A stretch of 64,000 bases of DNA from Clostridiaceae bacterium (GCA_012735465.1 JAAYHJ010000063.1:1-64000); one strand, 5' to 3'. Positions 1 through 9,323 are shown, counted from the first letter of the stretch. The notes: generated by a model from the sequence alone, not told the origin. A program made the numbers and translations.

Positions 1-33
1 AAAAAAACTCCAATATCAACAATTTTAAAGGGC

Positions 34-70
34 ATACAACGCAGCGGGTATGTGATATAGCCCGTTGTAT
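34..70. other. Imperfect inverted repeat upstream of smc
   Basis: The arms ATACAACG (34-41) and CGTTGTAT (63-70) are perfect complements. GGG and CCC inside them can add pairs. There is no T-run on either side, so it is not a standard terminator. It may be the 3' structure of the gene lying off the left edge, or a processing hairpin. Confidence 0.4.
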
Positions 71-142
71 CAAAAAGATGGGGATACCTTTAAGTTTAAT
101 TATCCTACAACAAATTGACACTATCGCGTAAAAGGGTTTGTG

Positions 143-170
143 TTGCTATTTTACGTTTTTATGTTAAAAT
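143..170 (+). promoter_or_regulatory. Candidate sigma-A promoter for smc
   Basis: TTGCTA (143-148) and TAAAAT (165-170) are separated by 16 bp, about 30 bp before the smc start. The match is fair. A TTGACA-like hexamer at about 115 has no good -10 partner. Confidence 0.4.
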
Positions 171-202
171 GATAATAGTTTGATCATTATGAGGTGTTAA
201 AG

Positions 203-3200
203 GTGTATTTAAAGACATTAGAAATTCAAGGATTTAAGTCCTTTCCCGATAAAGTGCGATTGGAATTTGGAAGGGGAATTACATCAATTGTGGGACCAAA
301 CGGAAGCGGTAAAAGCAATATTTCCGATGCAGTCAGGTGGGTACTGGGAGAACAAAGTACGAAGGTACTGCGGGGAAGTAAGATGGAGGATATTATTTTT
401 TCCGGTACGGAATCAAGAAAATCCGTTGGTTTTGCAGAGGTATCCATTACACTGGACAATTCCTGTCGAACGCTGCCAATTGATTATAACGAGGTAACCG
501 TTACACGGAGGTTTTACCGTTCCGGTGAAAGCGAGTTTTATATAAATAAGTCCAGTTGCAGACTTAAAGACATACACGAGTTGTTTATGGATACGGGTTT
601 AGGCAAGGACGGTTATTCCATAATAGGACAAGGTAGGATTGATGAAATATTAAGTACCCGTTCGGAAGACCGACGTCAGGTTTTTGAAGAAGCAGCCGGT
701 ATATCAAAGTATAAGTTTAGAAAACAGGAAGCCGAAAAAAAGCTTAATTTAACCCGCGAAAATCTTATAAGGTTAAAGGATATTATAGGGGAATTGGAAC
801 AGCAACTGGGCCCACTGGGAGAGCAGTCTGAAAAGGCAAAGAAATACCTGGACCTGATGCATCAATTGAAGGTGCTTGAAGTTAATTTATGCATTGAAAC
901 CATAGCCAAGCTTAAGCAACAATTGGATAAGATACAAAAAGACGATGAGACGATTTCCGCGCAGCTTTTGGAAAGTGAAAGATTGTTGGATAAGATGGAA
1001 TACGACCTGAGGGAAACTTTTGAACATATAAAAAAACAGGATGAGGAAGTGGATAGGGAAAGAATAAATCTGCACCAAATAGATTCTGCCATAATCCGAC
1101 TAAATAATGATATCTCCATGTATAATAAGTCCATCGAAAATAATAAGCTGAATATGCGCAAGATAAGCATTGACATGGAACATATTAAGGATAAGATAGA
1201 AGCCTTGAATAAGAAGTTGGGTGAAAAAAATGCCTTTTTATCCCAATGCATGGAGTTACAAAAGGAGCTCAAATCTTCTATTGCAGAATTAGAAAATAAA
1301 AACAAACAGATGCTACAGGCTATTGAACGGGAAAGCATAGCCATAGAAGATTTAAAAAGTGAAATGATAGAAAAGATGAATAAAGTATCGGATATTAAGG
1401 GTAAGAAAAATAGCCTTGAAGTGCTTCAAAATAATTTCATTGAACGGGAGAATGCCATTATAAAGGATATAAAGAATAAGGAAGAAGAGATACAAAAGCT
1501 CAGTATCCTGATACAAAGATTGCAGTATGATCATGAAAATTTTATGGATGAAATCAATAAAAAAAGAAATATATATAAAGAAAAGCGCAGTATAAGGGAG
1601 GATGAATTTAAGCAGTTAGAACGTTTAAAGGATCAGTATGAAACCTTGGTTTCGCTGAAGAAAGAAAAGGTATCTAAAAAGGCCATGCTAATAGAGATGG
1701 AAAAAAGATACGAAGGATACCATCGAAGCGTTAAACAGTTGCTCTTGGACTGGCAAAAGGGAAGGTTGCCGGGGATAAGGCTTTACAATGTGATTTCTAA
1801 ACTGATAAAGGTACCGGAACAATTGATAACGGCAATTGAAGTGGCTTTGGGTTCGGCAATGCAAAATATTGTTGTAGAAAGGGAAGAAGATGCAAAAATA
1901 GCCATCCAATTTTTAAAGCAAAATAACCTGGGAAGGGCAACCTTTTTACCTGTTTCGTCGGTTAAGGGCAGCACGCTGAAGGAAGATAGGGCAAGGTTAA
2001 CCAAATGTCCCGGGTATGTGGGTATTGCTTCCGAGATTATTGAATTTGATGAAAAATTTCGTGATATAATGAATTATCTGCTGGGAAGGGTTGTCATAGT
2101 GGAAAACCTGGATTATGGTATTCATATGGCAAGGGAATTTGGGTATCGCTTTAAGATCGTGACCCTGGACGGGGATGTTTTAAACCCGGGAGGTTCCATG
2201 ACCGGCGGAAGCAATAGCAAATCCGCCAGTTTTTTGAGTCGGGATATAGAGATTAATAACCTTGGTAAGGATATAATGCAGATTGAACATGCTATTGAGG
2301 AAAAAAATAATGAGTTAATGGAAAAAAATAAAAAAATACAGGAATTGGATAAATCCATCACTGAATTGGAAAACAGATTAAAAGAGCTGGAATCAATGTC
2401 CATTACCATAAAATCAGATATAAAACACTATAACGATATGTGTGCCCATTTTAAGGAAAGTATAGAAGCTCTAAAAAGTGAAAAAAAGCAGCTTGATGAA
2501 CAAATGGTGCATACGAAACAGGAAATGGATAGGTTGTTAAAACTTATTCATAGCATAAGCCAGGAAATCCATGACATGGAATCAGTCATATACAAAAAAC
2601 AAGAGGAAAAAAAGGCGGAAATGGCATCAAAAGACAGCGTGGTTAAAGCCATAACCGATAAAAAGATTGCCTTAAGCTCGGTGCAGAAGGATATTCACAT
2701 CGTTTCCGAACATATAAAAAGCATTAAGCATGAAATAGCTGAATGGGAGAAAAACCTACTGGATAAAGGGCAGGAGCTGGAAGTCTTAAAGAGCCAGAAT
2801 GAAGAGATGGAGCAGGGGATAAAAGACAGATATAAAGAGATTCATCGATTGGAGGACGAGCTTAAAGCCAGGAAGGCTAAGATTGAACAAGCATTGGCCA
2901 ATAAAAGTGAATCGGAAAGGAAGGTCCAGGTATACCAGGATAATATCAGGGATAAGCGAGAAGAGATTTCCCGCCTTAAAGAAGAGTATCGTAGATTGTC
3001 AAATAAAAAGATAAGATTGGAAATGGAGATGGAAGCCTCTGTCAACAAGCTATGGGATGAATATGGCCTCACTTTTACAACTGCCCGACAGTTTGCTGCA
3101 GATATTGGCAATCATGGGCTGGCTCAAAAAAAGATTAAAGCATTAAAAGAGGAGATAAAAGGACTTGGGCATGTTAACGTTAATGCCATTGAAGAATACA

Positions 3201-3769
3201 AAAGCGTAAGGGAAAGGTTTGAATTTTTAACTGCTCAAAAAAAAGATTTGGAAGAAGCAGAAGCGGACCTGGTCCGCGTAATCAATGATATGCAGTCATT
3301 AATGAAGAAGCAGTTTAGCCAACAGCTGGCTATTATTAATAAACGCTTTAACGAGGTCTTCCGTGAATTGTTTGAAGGCGGGAAGGCTGAAATAAGGCTT
3401 TCGGAACCGGATAATATCCTGGAAAGCGGGATTGAAATTGAGGTGCAGCCTCCGGGTAAGAAACTGCAAAATATAATGCTTTTGTCCGGAGGAGAAAAGG
3501 CATTTACTGCAATTGCATTATTATTTGCTTTCTTCCACGTAAGGCCTATGCCCTTTTGTATTCTTGATGAAATAGAAGCAGCCCTGGATGATGCCAATGT
3601 TTATAAATTTGCTCAATATATCAAGAAATATTCCGATCGTACCCAGTTCATCCTTGTAACGCACAGAAGGGGTACGATGGAAGTTGCGGATGTACTGTAC
3701 GGTATAACCATGCAGGAAAAAGGGGTTTCCAAAATAATATCTCTTGACATGGAAGAAGTAGCAAGCTGA
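203..3769 (+). CDS. smc: Chromosome partition protein SMC
   Basis: ATPase of the SMC-ScpAB condensin, which organises and segregates the nucleoid. Its partners ScpA and ScpB are encoded at 29.4-30.6 kb. The 1188-residue protein has the family's usual length. The Walker A motif GPNGSGKSN lies at about residues 31-39, then a long Lys/Glu-rich coiled coil, a hinge at about 510-670 with a Gly-rich GGSMTGGS stretch, and a second coiled coil. The head closes with the signature LSGGEKA near 1094 and Walker B DEIEAALDD near 1122. I chose the GTG at 203 because GAGGTG sits 6 bp upstream and the product then starts YLKTLEIQGFKSF as in homologues. The in-frame GTG at 194 lies inside that ribosome-binding site. 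ftsY follows after 30 bp, probably in the same operon. Confidence 0.97.
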   Translation: MYLKTLEIQGFKSFPDKVRLEFGRGITSIVGPNGSGKSNISDAVRWVLGEQSTKVLRGSKMEDIIFSGTESRKSVGFAEVSITLDNSCRTLPIDYNEVTVTRRFYRSGESEFYINKSSCRLKDIHELFMDTGLGKDGYSIIGQGRIDEILSTRSEDRRQVFEEAAGISKYKFRKQEAEKKLNLTRENLIRLKDIIGELEQQLGPLGEQSEKAKKYLDLMHQLKVLEVNLCIETIAKLKQQLDKIQKDDETISAQLLESERLLDKMEYDLRETFEHIKKQDEEVDRERINLHQIDSAIIRLNNDISMYNKSIENNKLNMRKISIDMEHIKDKIEALNKKLGEKNAFLSQCMELQKELKSSIAELENKNKQMLQAIERESIAIEDLKSEMIEKMNKVSDIKGKKNSLEVLQNNFIERENAIIKDIKNKEEEIQKLSILIQRLQYDHENFMDEINKKRNIYKEKRSIREDEFKQLERLKDQYETLVSLKKEKVSKKAMLIEMEKRYEGYHRSVKQLLLDWQKGRLPGIRLYNVISKLIKVPEQLITAIEVALGSAMQNIVVEREEDAKIAIQFLKQNNLGRATFLPVSSVKGSTLKEDRARLTKCPGYVGIASEIIEFDEKFRDIMNYLLGRVVIVENLDYGIHMAREFGYRFKIVTLDGDVLNPGGSMTGGSNSKSASFLSRDIEINNLGKDIMQIEHAIEEKNNELMEKNKKIQELDKSITELENRLKELESMSITIKSDIKHYNDMCAHFKESIEALKSEKKQLDEQMVHTKQEMDRLLKLIHSISQEIHDMESVIYKKQEEKKAEMASKDSVVKAITDKKIALSSVQKDIHIVSEHIKSIKHEIAEWEKNLLDKGQELEVLKSQNEEMEQGIKDRYKEIHRLEDELKARKAKIEQALANKSESERKVQVYQDNIRDKREEISRLKEEYRRLSNKKIRLEMEMEASVNKLWDEYGLTFTTARQFAADIGNHGLAQKKIKALKEEIKGLGHVNVNAIEEYKSVRERFEFLTAQKKDLEEAEADLVRVINDMQSLMKKQFSQQLAIINKRFNEVFRELFEGGKAEIRLSEPDNILESGIEIEVQPPGKKLQNIMLLSGGEKAFTAIALLFAFFHVRPMPFCILDEIEAALDDANVYKFAQYIKKYSDRTQFILVTHRRGTMEVADVLYGITMQEKGVSKIISLDMEEVAS

Positions 3770-3799
3770 GAAGAAATAATAATTAAATGGAGGATTAGT

Positions 3800-5086
3800 A
3801 TGGCAACAGAAAAGAAGAAAGGTTTTTTTTCAAGATTAAAAGAAGGACTATTTAACAACAGGTCAAAAAATCGTGCACAGGAAATGAATGAGTCAGAGCT
3901 AGAAAATAAGATTGATTTGCAGGAAAAAGATGCTCTGGAGGAAATGACTGAATTAAATGAATTAATAGAAAAGCCTGAGGAGCCAATAGAAAAGCCTGAG
4001 GAGGAAGAAAGAGTCCAGTTAAGTAAAGAGGACGAACCGGAAGAAAAGCCTGTAGAAGAGGCACCTGAAGAAGTGAAAAAAGAGGAAACGGGTAAAAAAG
4101 ATGAAACCCGTGAAGAAGTGGAAGCAAAAGAAGAAATAAAAAAAGAAGAAATTAAAGCAGAAGGAAAGGTTAAAAATGGATTCTTTGCCCGGTTAAAAGA
4201 AGGGTTAACTAAAACCCGCAATTCAATTACGGAAAAAGTGGACCAGGTACTAAAAACCTTTAGGAAAGTGGACGAAGAGCTGTTTGAAGAGCTGGAAGAA
4301 GCATTGATTACCGCGGATATTGGGGTCAATACCTCCGTGGAGATTATAAATAGATTAAGGGATTTGACAAAGGAAAGAAAAATATCGGACAGTGCGGAAG
4401 TAAAAGCTTTATTGAAGGAAATAATTGCGGATATGTTGGCGGATGAAAAAAGTGAGCTTAATGTTTCCGGAAGTCCTTCGGTGATTATGGTGATAGGGGT
4501 TAATGGAGTGGGTAAGACTACGTCCATTGCTAAGATTGCTTACAAATTGAAAAATTCGGGGAAAAAAGTTTTGCTTGCTGCCGGGGACACTTTCCGCGCC
4601 GCTGCAATAGACCAGCTGGAAGTTTGGGGTGAAAGAGTAGGTGTGGATGTTATAAAGCATCAGGAAGGGGCCGATCCTGCAGCCGTTATATACGATGCTA
4701 TTCAAGCAGCAAAGTCGAGGAAGATGGACGTGGTTATATGCGATACCGCAGGAAGGCTGCATACTAAAAAGAACCTGATGGATGAGTTGAGGAAAGTATT
4801 TAAGGTTATTGACAGGGAACTTCCCGAGTCCAGCCGTGAAGTGCTGTTGGTGCTGGATGCTACAACCGGGCAAAATGCTGTCAGCCAGGCGAAATTATTC
4901 AGTGAAGTTGCGGAAGTGACGGGTATTGTTCTTACAAAACTGGATGGTACGGCAAAAGGAGGAATTGTTATAGCAATTAAAGCGGAACAGAACATACCGG
5001 TTAAATTGATCGGAGTGGGAGAAAAGATTGACGATTTGCAGGAGTTTGATCCAAAGGCTTTTGCAGATGCCCTCTTTGCCGATTGA
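3800..5086 (+). CDS. ftsY: Signal recognition particle receptor FtsY
   Basis: SRP receptor GTPase that docks Ffh-ribosome complexes at the membrane. Of 428 residues, about 15-125 form a highly acidic Glu/Lys linker, and the NG core follows. G1 GVNGVGKTTS is at about 233, DTAGR at about 314 and TKLDG at about 379. The helix GFFSRLKEGL near the N-terminus recurs as GFFARLKEGL just before the N domain. The second copy is the usual FtsY start, so the first plus the acidic linker resembles the A-domain extension of E. coli FtsY. A good Shine-Dalgarno (GGAGG) precedes ATG 3800. The gene lies between smc and ylxM-ffh, the common Firmicute order. Confidence 0.96.
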   Translation: MATEKKKGFFSRLKEGLFNNRSKNRAQEMNESELENKIDLQEKDALEEMTELNELIEKPEEPIEKPEEEERVQLSKEDEPEEKPVEEAPEEVKKEETGKKDETREEVEAKEEIKKEEIKAEGKVKNGFFARLKEGLTKTRNSITEKVDQVLKTFRKVDEELFEELEEALITADIGVNTSVEIINRLRDLTKERKISDSAEVKALLKEIIADMLADEKSELNVSGSPSVIMVIGVNGVGKTTSIAKIAYKLKNSGKKVLLAAGDTFRAAAIDQLEVWGERVGVDVIKHQEGADPAAVIYDAIQAAKSRKMDVVICDTAGRLHTKKNLMDELRKVFKVIDRELPESSREVLLVLDATTGQNAVSQAKLFSEVAEVTGIVLTKLDGTAKGGIVIAIKAEQNIPVKLIGVGEKIDDLQEFDPKAFADALFAD

Positions 5087-5103
5087 GACTGAAAAATAAT
5101 AGC

Positions 5104-5132
5104 TTGACAAAGTATAGATAATCAAGTAAAAT
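5104..5132 (+). promoter_or_regulatory. Sigma-A promoter upstream of ylxM-ffh
   Basis: A perfect TTGACA (5104-5109) is spaced 17 bp from TAAAAT (5127-5132), immediately after ftsY. Transcription should start near 5138-5140, exactly at the 5' edge of the terminator hairpin that follows. Confidence 0.75.
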
Positions 5133-5136
5133 GCAT

Positions 5137-5172
5137 GTGTAAAGGCATTCACCTTTACACAAGTTTTTTTTT
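5137..5172 (+). terminator. Intrinsic terminator between ftsY and ylxM
   Basis: A perfect 9-bp stem GTGTAAAGG / CCTTTACAC with loop CATTCA (5137-5160) is followed by a run of nine T (5164-5172). It ends the smc-ftsY transcript. It also lies downstream of the TTGACA/TAAAAT promoter, so it could attenuate the ylxM-ffh operon. Confidence 0.9.
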
Positions 5173-5185
5173 GATGTGATGATCT

Positions 5186-5554
5186 ATGAATAAAAAACTG
5201 GAAGTTAGCATGCTTTACGATTTTTACAAAGAATTGTTAACTGAAAAGCAAGCGGATGCAATTAACCTGTATTACAATCAGGATTTGTCCCTTAGTGAGA
5301 TCAGTGAAGATCTGAATATTACGAGACAGGGAGTAAGAGACTGCATCAAAAGAGGAGAACGATTCCTATATGAATTGGAACAGCGTATGGGATTGGTGGA
5401 TCGTTTTATGAAAATCCAAAACAGCATTAAACTGGTAAATGATGCAATATCAGATGTGAAACGGTTGAATGATCAAGTGCTGCATTCGGAAGAGCTGAAT
5501 GAAAAGATAAATCTTATAAAGGCTGTTATAGATGATATTATTGAGAAGGTATAA
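5186..5554 (+). CDS. ylxM: YlxM/UPF0122 family helix-turn-helix protein
   Basis: Small SRP-associated protein of the YlxM family. The 122 residues contain a sigma-70 region-4-like helix-turn-helix (LSLSEISEDLNITRQGVRDC at about residues 31-51), followed by a helical tail. Family knowledge: YlxM homologues are encoded directly before ffh in most Firmicutes, and streptococcal YlxM affects SRP activity. Here the gap to ffh is 23 bp. The Shine-Dalgarno before ATG 5186 is weak (only GATGTGATG is visible). With the terminator just upstream, this suggests low or controlled expression. Confidence 0.9.
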   Translation: MNKKLEVSMLYDFYKELLTEKQADAINLYYNQDLSLSEISEDLNITRQGVRDCIKRGERFLYELEQRMGLVDRFMKIQNSIKLVNDAISDVKRLNDQVLHSEELNEKINLIKAVIDDIIEKV

Positions 5555-5577
5555 TGGGTTAGATTGGGGATGTTTAA

Positions 5578-6915
5578 ATGGCTTTTGAAAGCTTGGCATC
5601 AAAGCTTCAGGAAACCTTTAAGAAGTTAAAGGGCAGAGGAAAACTGACGGAAAAAGATGTAAAAGAAGCCATGAGAGAAGTTAAACTGGCTTTGCTTGAA
5701 GCTGATGTAAATTTTAAAGTGGTAAAGGATTTTGTTAAAAAGGTATCTGAAAGAGCAGTTGGTTCAGAAGTATTGGAAAGCCTGACACCGGCACAGCAAG
5801 TGATTAAAATTGTAAAGGATGAACTTACCAGTTTAATGGGAAGCTCTCAATCAAAAATAGTTTTTTCGCCAAAGCCTCCGACGGTCATCATGTTGGTAGG
5901 TTTGCAGGGAGCAGGCAAAACAACGACCTGTGGTAAATTGGCTGCAACCTTAAGAAAACAAGGCAAAAGGCCCCTGTTGGTGGCCGGAGACATATACAGA
6001 GCGGCAGCAATTAAACAATTGCAAGTGGTAGGAGCACAATTGGATATCCCTGTCTTCACCATGGGCGATAACACAAGCCCGGTTGATATTGCAAGGGCTG
6101 CAATAAGGCACGCCAATTCAAATGGAAATGATTTGGTTATAATAGATACAGCTGGTAGGCTTCATATTAATGAAGAGCTTATGCAAGAACTCCAGGATAT
6201 AAAGGAAGCGGTAAAGCCTACTGAAATTCTTTTGGTTGTAGATGCAATGACGGGCCAGGATGCAGTCAATGTGGCAGAAAGCTTCAACAGTAAATTGGAT
6301 ATTGACGGTGTTATACTGACCAAGTTTGATGGTGATACCCGAGGCGGCGCTGCCCTGTCGGTAAGAGCGGTCACGGGCAAACCAATTAAGTTTATTGGGA
6401 TGGGTGAAAAATTAAGCGATTTGGAGCCTTTTTACCCGGATCGCATTGCATCCAGAATACTAGGTATGGGCGATGTATTAAGCCTGATCGACAAGGCGCA
6501 GGAAGCTTTTGACCAGAAGAAAGCGCTGGAACTGGAAAAGAAGATTCGAGCCCAGCAGTTTACCTTTGATGATTTTCTGGTGCAGCTGGAGCAAATGAAG
6601 AATATGGGACCTCTTGAGCAGGTGCTGGGGATGATTCCGGGTGTTAACCCCAAAATGCTTAAAGAGGTGGAAATTGATGATAAACATCTGGCTCATATTG
6701 AAGCAATCATTAAGTCGATGACAAAGGAAGAGCGGGAAAACCCGTCCATCATTAATTCCAGCCGTAAGAAAAGGATTGCAATGGGTAGCGGTACAAGGGT
6801 ACAGGATGTGAATAACCTGTTGAAACAATTTGAGCAAATGCAAAAGATGATGAAACAGTTAAGCGATCCTAAAAAGTTCATGAAAGGCAAAAAAAGATTT
6901 CCTTTTTTTAGATAA
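5578..6915 (+). CDS. ffh: Signal recognition particle protein Ffh (SRP54)
   Basis: GTPase that binds signal peptides and 4.5S/6S-type SRP RNA. The 445 residues carry an N domain (1-90), G1 GLQGAGKTTT at about 108, DTAGR at about 190 and TKFDGD at about 248. A Met-rich M domain (about 295-435) contains the basic SSRKKRIAMGSG RNA-binding helix. The C-terminus is Lys/Met-rich (MMKQLSDPKKFMKGKKRF). Length and domain order are normal. The gene follows ylxM and is followed by rpsP 54 bp after the stop. Confidence 0.97.
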   Translation: MAFESLASKLQETFKKLKGRGKLTEKDVKEAMREVKLALLEADVNFKVVKDFVKKVSERAVGSEVLESLTPAQQVIKIVKDELTSLMGSSQSKIVFSPKPPTVIMLVGLQGAGKTTTCGKLAATLRKQGKRPLLVAGDIYRAAAIKQLQVVGAQLDIPVFTMGDNTSPVDIARAAIRHANSNGNDLVIIDTAGRLHINEELMQELQDIKEAVKPTEILLVVDAMTGQDAVNVAESFNSKLDIDGVILTKFDGDTRGGAALSVRAVTGKPIKFIGMGEKLSDLEPFYPDRIASRILGMGDVLSLIDKAQEAFDQKKALELEKKIRAQQFTFDDFLVQLEQMKNMGPLEQVLGMIPGVNPKMLKEVEIDDKHLAHIEAIIKSMTKEERENPSIINSSRKKRIAMGSGTRVQDVNNLLKQFEQMQKMMKQLSDPKKFMKGKKRFPFFR

Positions 6916-6969
6916 ATGGTAGCATTAATAGATATATGTATAGCTGTATATTTAAAGGAGGTGAGAAAA

Positions 6970-7242
6970 GTGGCGGTAAAAATCAGGTTGAGAAGAATGG
7001 GTGCTAAAAAGTCTCCATATTATAGAATTGTTGTTGCTGATTCCAGATATCCAAGGGATGGAAGGTTTATCGAAGAAATTGGTACTTACAATCCTTTGAC
7101 AAATCCTTCAAGTGTGAATATCGACCAGGAAAAAGCAGTTAAATGGTTAAAAAATGGTGCGCAACCGACAGATACTGTAAAGTCCTTATTAAAGAAAAAC
7201 GGAATTTTGGATGCGTTTGAAGCAGCGAAAAAGAATGCCTGA
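6970..7242 (+). CDS. rpsP: 30S ribosomal protein S16
   Basis: A 90-residue small-subunit protein starting [26 protein letters not shown], the conserved S16 N-terminus. I chose GTG 6970 because AAGGAGGTG sits 6-14 bp upstream and the length matches the family. An in-frame ATG at 6916, directly after the ffh stop, would add 18 non-conserved residues and has no ribosome-binding site. First ribosomal gene of the rpsP-khpA-rimM-trmD-rplS cluster. Confidence 0.97.
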   Translation: MAVKIRLRRMGAKKSPYYRIVVADSRYPRDGRFIEEIGTYNPLTNPSSVNIDQEKAVKWLKNGAQPTDTVKSLLKKNGILDAFEAAKKNA

Positions 7243-7302
7243 AGTTGTTTAAAATAAAAGGCAGGCTTTGAAATAATACAGAGACCTTTTGGAGGTGTAT
7301 TG

Positions 7303-7536
7303 ATGTTGAAGGAACTGCTGGAAGTAATTGCAAAATCGTTGGTAGACCACCCTATGGATGTTTCTGTGAATGAAATAGAGGGAGAACAATCCGTTATACT
7401 TGAATTAAGGGTTGCACAGGAAGATATGGGTAAAGTTATAGGAAAACAAGGAAGAATTGCAAAAGCAATAAGGACTGTTGTTAAAGCTGCTGCTACAAGA
7501 GAAAACAAAAGGGTAATTGTTGAAATCCTTCAATAG
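7303..7536 (+). CDS. khpA: KH-domain RNA-binding protein KhpA (YlqC)
   Basis: A 77-residue single-KH-domain RNA-binding protein. The GKQG nucleotide-gripping loop (GKVIGKQGRIAKAIRTVVKA) is at about residues 45-62. Family knowledge: KhpA pairs with KhpB/EloR and binds many RNAs, with effects on cell elongation in streptococci. It sits between rpsP and rimM, its standard place. ATG 7303 is preferred over the overlapping TTG 7300 because GGAGGTG ends 5 bp before the ATG. Confidence 0.93.
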   Translation: MLKELLEVIAKSLVDHPMDVSVNEIEGEQSVILELRVAQEDMGKVIGKQGRIAKAIRTVVKAAATRENKRVIVEILQ

Positions 7537-7563
7537 GACATAAAAAATAAAATTGCCTAAATA

Positions 7564-7611
7564 TTATATGGGGAGGGAGTGGGGATAAAAAACCTCACTC
7601 TTACCATATTA
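7564..7611 (+). other. Hairpin in the khpA-rimM gap
   Basis: An inner stem GAGTGGGG / CCTCACTC (one mismatch) with an A-rich loop is enclosed by TTATATGG / CCATATTA. There is no T-run after it. It ends where the rimM Shine-Dalgarno CGGAGG begins, so it is more likely an mRNA processing or translation element than a terminator. Confidence 0.45.
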
Positions 7612-7621
7612 CGGAGGAAAC

Positions 7622-8143
7622 ATGAAGAATAAGCAAATTGAAATAGGTAAAATTATTAATACTCATGGCATACGGGGAGAGGTAAAAGTACTTCCCCTTA
7701 CCGATGACCCCACTCGTTATGAGGACCTGGATTGGGTATATGTTAAGCATGAAGGTCGGATGGAAAAAATGTATATTAAAAGCGTCCGATACCAAAAAAA
7801 TAATCTGATCATTAAATTTGACGGAATTGATTCCATTGATGATGCCCAAAAATTCAGGGATAAAATGTTATTAATTGACCGCGAGATGGCTGTTCCGTTG
7901 CCAAAGGATACTTATTTTATTTGCGACCTTATTGGAATGGAAGTCAGGACGCATACGGGAGAGATACTTGGTAATATTAATGATGTGTTTAAAACAGGCA
8001 GTAATGATGTATATGTGGTAAGGAATACGGAGGGAGTAAGAGTAAGAGATATTTTAGTCCCTGCTATTAAGGATGTTATAGTGGAAGTAAATATTGATGA
8101 TAATTACATGATTATAAAACCTTTAGAAGGGCTGATTGATTAA
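7622..8143 (+). CDS. rimM: Ribosome maturation factor RimM
   Basis: Assists maturation of the 30S head around S19. The 173 residues contain an N-terminal RimM barrel starting [25 protein letters not shown], then a PRC-barrel domain with [11 protein letters not shown] at about 99-109 and [15 protein letters not shown] near 140-154. The Shine-Dalgarno CGGAGG precedes the ATG. The stop codon overlaps the trmD start (TAATG), implying translational coupling. Confidence 0.96.
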   Translation: MKNKQIEIGKIINTHGIRGEVKVLPLTDDPTRYEDLDWVYVKHEGRMEKMYIKSVRYQKNNLIIKFDGIDSIDDAQKFRDKMLLIDREMAVPLPKDTYFICDLIGMEVRTHTGEILGNINDVFKTGSNDVYVVRNTEGVRVRDILVPAIKDVIVEVNIDDNYMIIKPLEGLID

Positions 8144-8853
8144 TGCGGTTTGATGTTCTTACCCTGTTTCCGTCCATGTTTGAAGCCGTATTGGGGGAAA
8201 GCATAATTGGTCGTGCTAGAAGTAGAGGTATTATTACACTCAATTTTATAAATATAAGGGATTATTCGGAAGACAAGCACCGCAGGGTGGATGATTATCC
8301 CTATGGCGGTGGAAAGGGTATGGTAATGCAGCCAGGTCCCATTTATAATGCATATAAAAGCGTTGTGGAAGGCCTGGAATATAAGCCTAAAGTTATTTAC
8401 TTAACTCCCCAGGGTAAGGTCTTTAATCAGGCAATGGCAAAAGAGTTGGCAAAAGAGAAGCATTTGATTTTGTTATGTGGTCATTATGAAGGTGTGGATG
8501 AAAGAATTATTGAAGAAATTGTGGATATGGAACTATCCATTGGAGACTATGTTCTTACCGGAGGAGAAATACCCGCAATGGCTGTGATTGATGCAGTATG
8601 CCGGTTAGTGCCGGGGGTATTGGGAAATGAGGAGTCATTTAAAGACGAATCCCATTATTCCGGGCTTCTTGAGTATCCCCAGTACACCAGGCCGCCGGAA
8701 TTTTTAGGAAGAAGGGTACCGGAGGTCCTTTTATCAGGACACCATGCCAATATTGAAAAGTGGCGTAAAGAACAGTCCATACTAAGGACTTGTTCCAAGA
8801 GACCCGATCTGATGGATAAAATACTTTTAAAAGAGAAAAAAGAGCAGATTTAG
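8143..8853 (+). CDS. trmD: tRNA (guanine37-N1)-methyltransferase TrmD
   Basis: Makes m1G37 in tRNAs that read CNN/CGG codons, preventing +1 frameshifts. The 236-residue SPOUT enzyme starts [25 protein letters not shown]. The SAM-binding knot is visible as [13 protein letters not shown] (about 110-122) and [11 protein letters not shown] (about 131-141). A C-terminal helical domain follows. Its ATG overlaps the rimM stop by one base. A separate promoter for rplS lies just downstream. Confidence 0.97.
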   Translation: MRFDVLTLFPSMFEAVLGESIIGRARSRGIITLNFINIRDYSEDKHRRVDDYPYGGGKGMVMQPGPIYNAYKSVVEGLEYKPKVIYLTPQGKVFNQAMAKELAKEKHLILLCGHYEGVDERIIEEIVDMELSIGDYVLTGGEIPAMAVIDAVCRLVPGVLGNEESFKDESHYSGLLEYPQYTRPPEFLGRRVPEVLLSGHHANIEKWRKEQSILRTCSKRPDLMDKILLKEKKEQI

Positions 8854-8873
8854 AAAAACCAATAAAAAGGGTA

Positions 8874-8902
8874 TTGTGTTTGTTATTTTCATATGATATA
8901 CT
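8874..8902 (+). promoter_or_regulatory. Sigma-A promoter for rplS
   Basis: TTGTGT (8874-8879) is spaced 17 bp from TATACT (8897-8902), with an extended -10 TG at 8894-8895. It lies between trmD and the L19 leader, so rplS can be transcribed apart from the upstream operon. Confidence 0.6.
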
Positions 8903-8919
8903 ATTTCAATGTGTAGAAC

Positions 8920-8957
8920 AGATGGTCCGCTGTCCACTTGTATGGGCATGAACATCT
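8920..8957 (+). promoter_or_regulatory. Candidate ribosomal protein L19 mRNA leader
   Basis: An outer stem AGATG (8920-8924) / CATCT (8953-8957) encloses a second helix GTCC (8925-8928) / GGGC (8944-8947). It ends just before the Shine-Dalgarno AAGGAGG of rplS. Firmicutes are known to carry a short structured L19 leader thought to mediate autogenous control. Position and pairing agree, but I could not run a covariance model. Confidence 0.6.
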
Positions 8958-8978
8958 ATGAAGGAAGGAGGACAAAAG

Positions 8979-9320
8979 GTGGATATCATTAGAGCACTGC
9001 AACAAGAACAATTAAGGACTGATTTGCCGGACTTAAATGTTGGTGATACGGTAAGGGTTTATGTAAAGATAAAAGAAGGAAACAGAGAAAGAATACAAAT
9101 GTTTGAAGGAACGATAATCCGTAAGAAACATGGAGGTATCCAGGAGACCTTTACGGTAAGACGTGTTTCCTATGGAGTGGGAGTAGAAAGAACCTTCCCA
9201 GTGCATTCTCCGAATATTGATAGAATAGAAGTTGTACGTAAAGGTAAGGTTAGAAGAGCAAAACTTTATTACTTACGTAACCGGGTTGGTAAATCCGCAA
9301 AAGTTAAAGAAAAAATATAA
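8979..9320 (+). CDS. rplS: 50S ribosomal protein L19
   Basis: A 113-residue protein at the 30S-50S interface. It starts [45 protein letters not shown] and ends with the conserved [23 protein letters not shown] chose GTG 8979 because AAGGAGG lies 8 bp upstream. The upstream in-frame ATG (8958) would put the ribosome-binding site inside the gene. Preceded by its own promoter and leader, and followed by a terminator. Confidence 0.97.
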   Translation: MDIIRALQQEQLRTDLPDLNVGDTVRVYVKIKEGNRERIQMFEGTIIRKKHGGIQETFTVRRVSYGVGVERTFPVHSPNIDRIEVVRKGKVRRAKLYYLRNRVGKSAKVKEKI

Positions 9321-9323
9321 TAA

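Noticed and set aside
3613-4527. 304-aa open frame on the minus strand across smc/ftsY
   Set aside because: It is antisense to conserved coding sequence, its Ser/Phe-rich composition is the complement of a Glu/Lys-rich frame, and no ribosome-binding site supports it.
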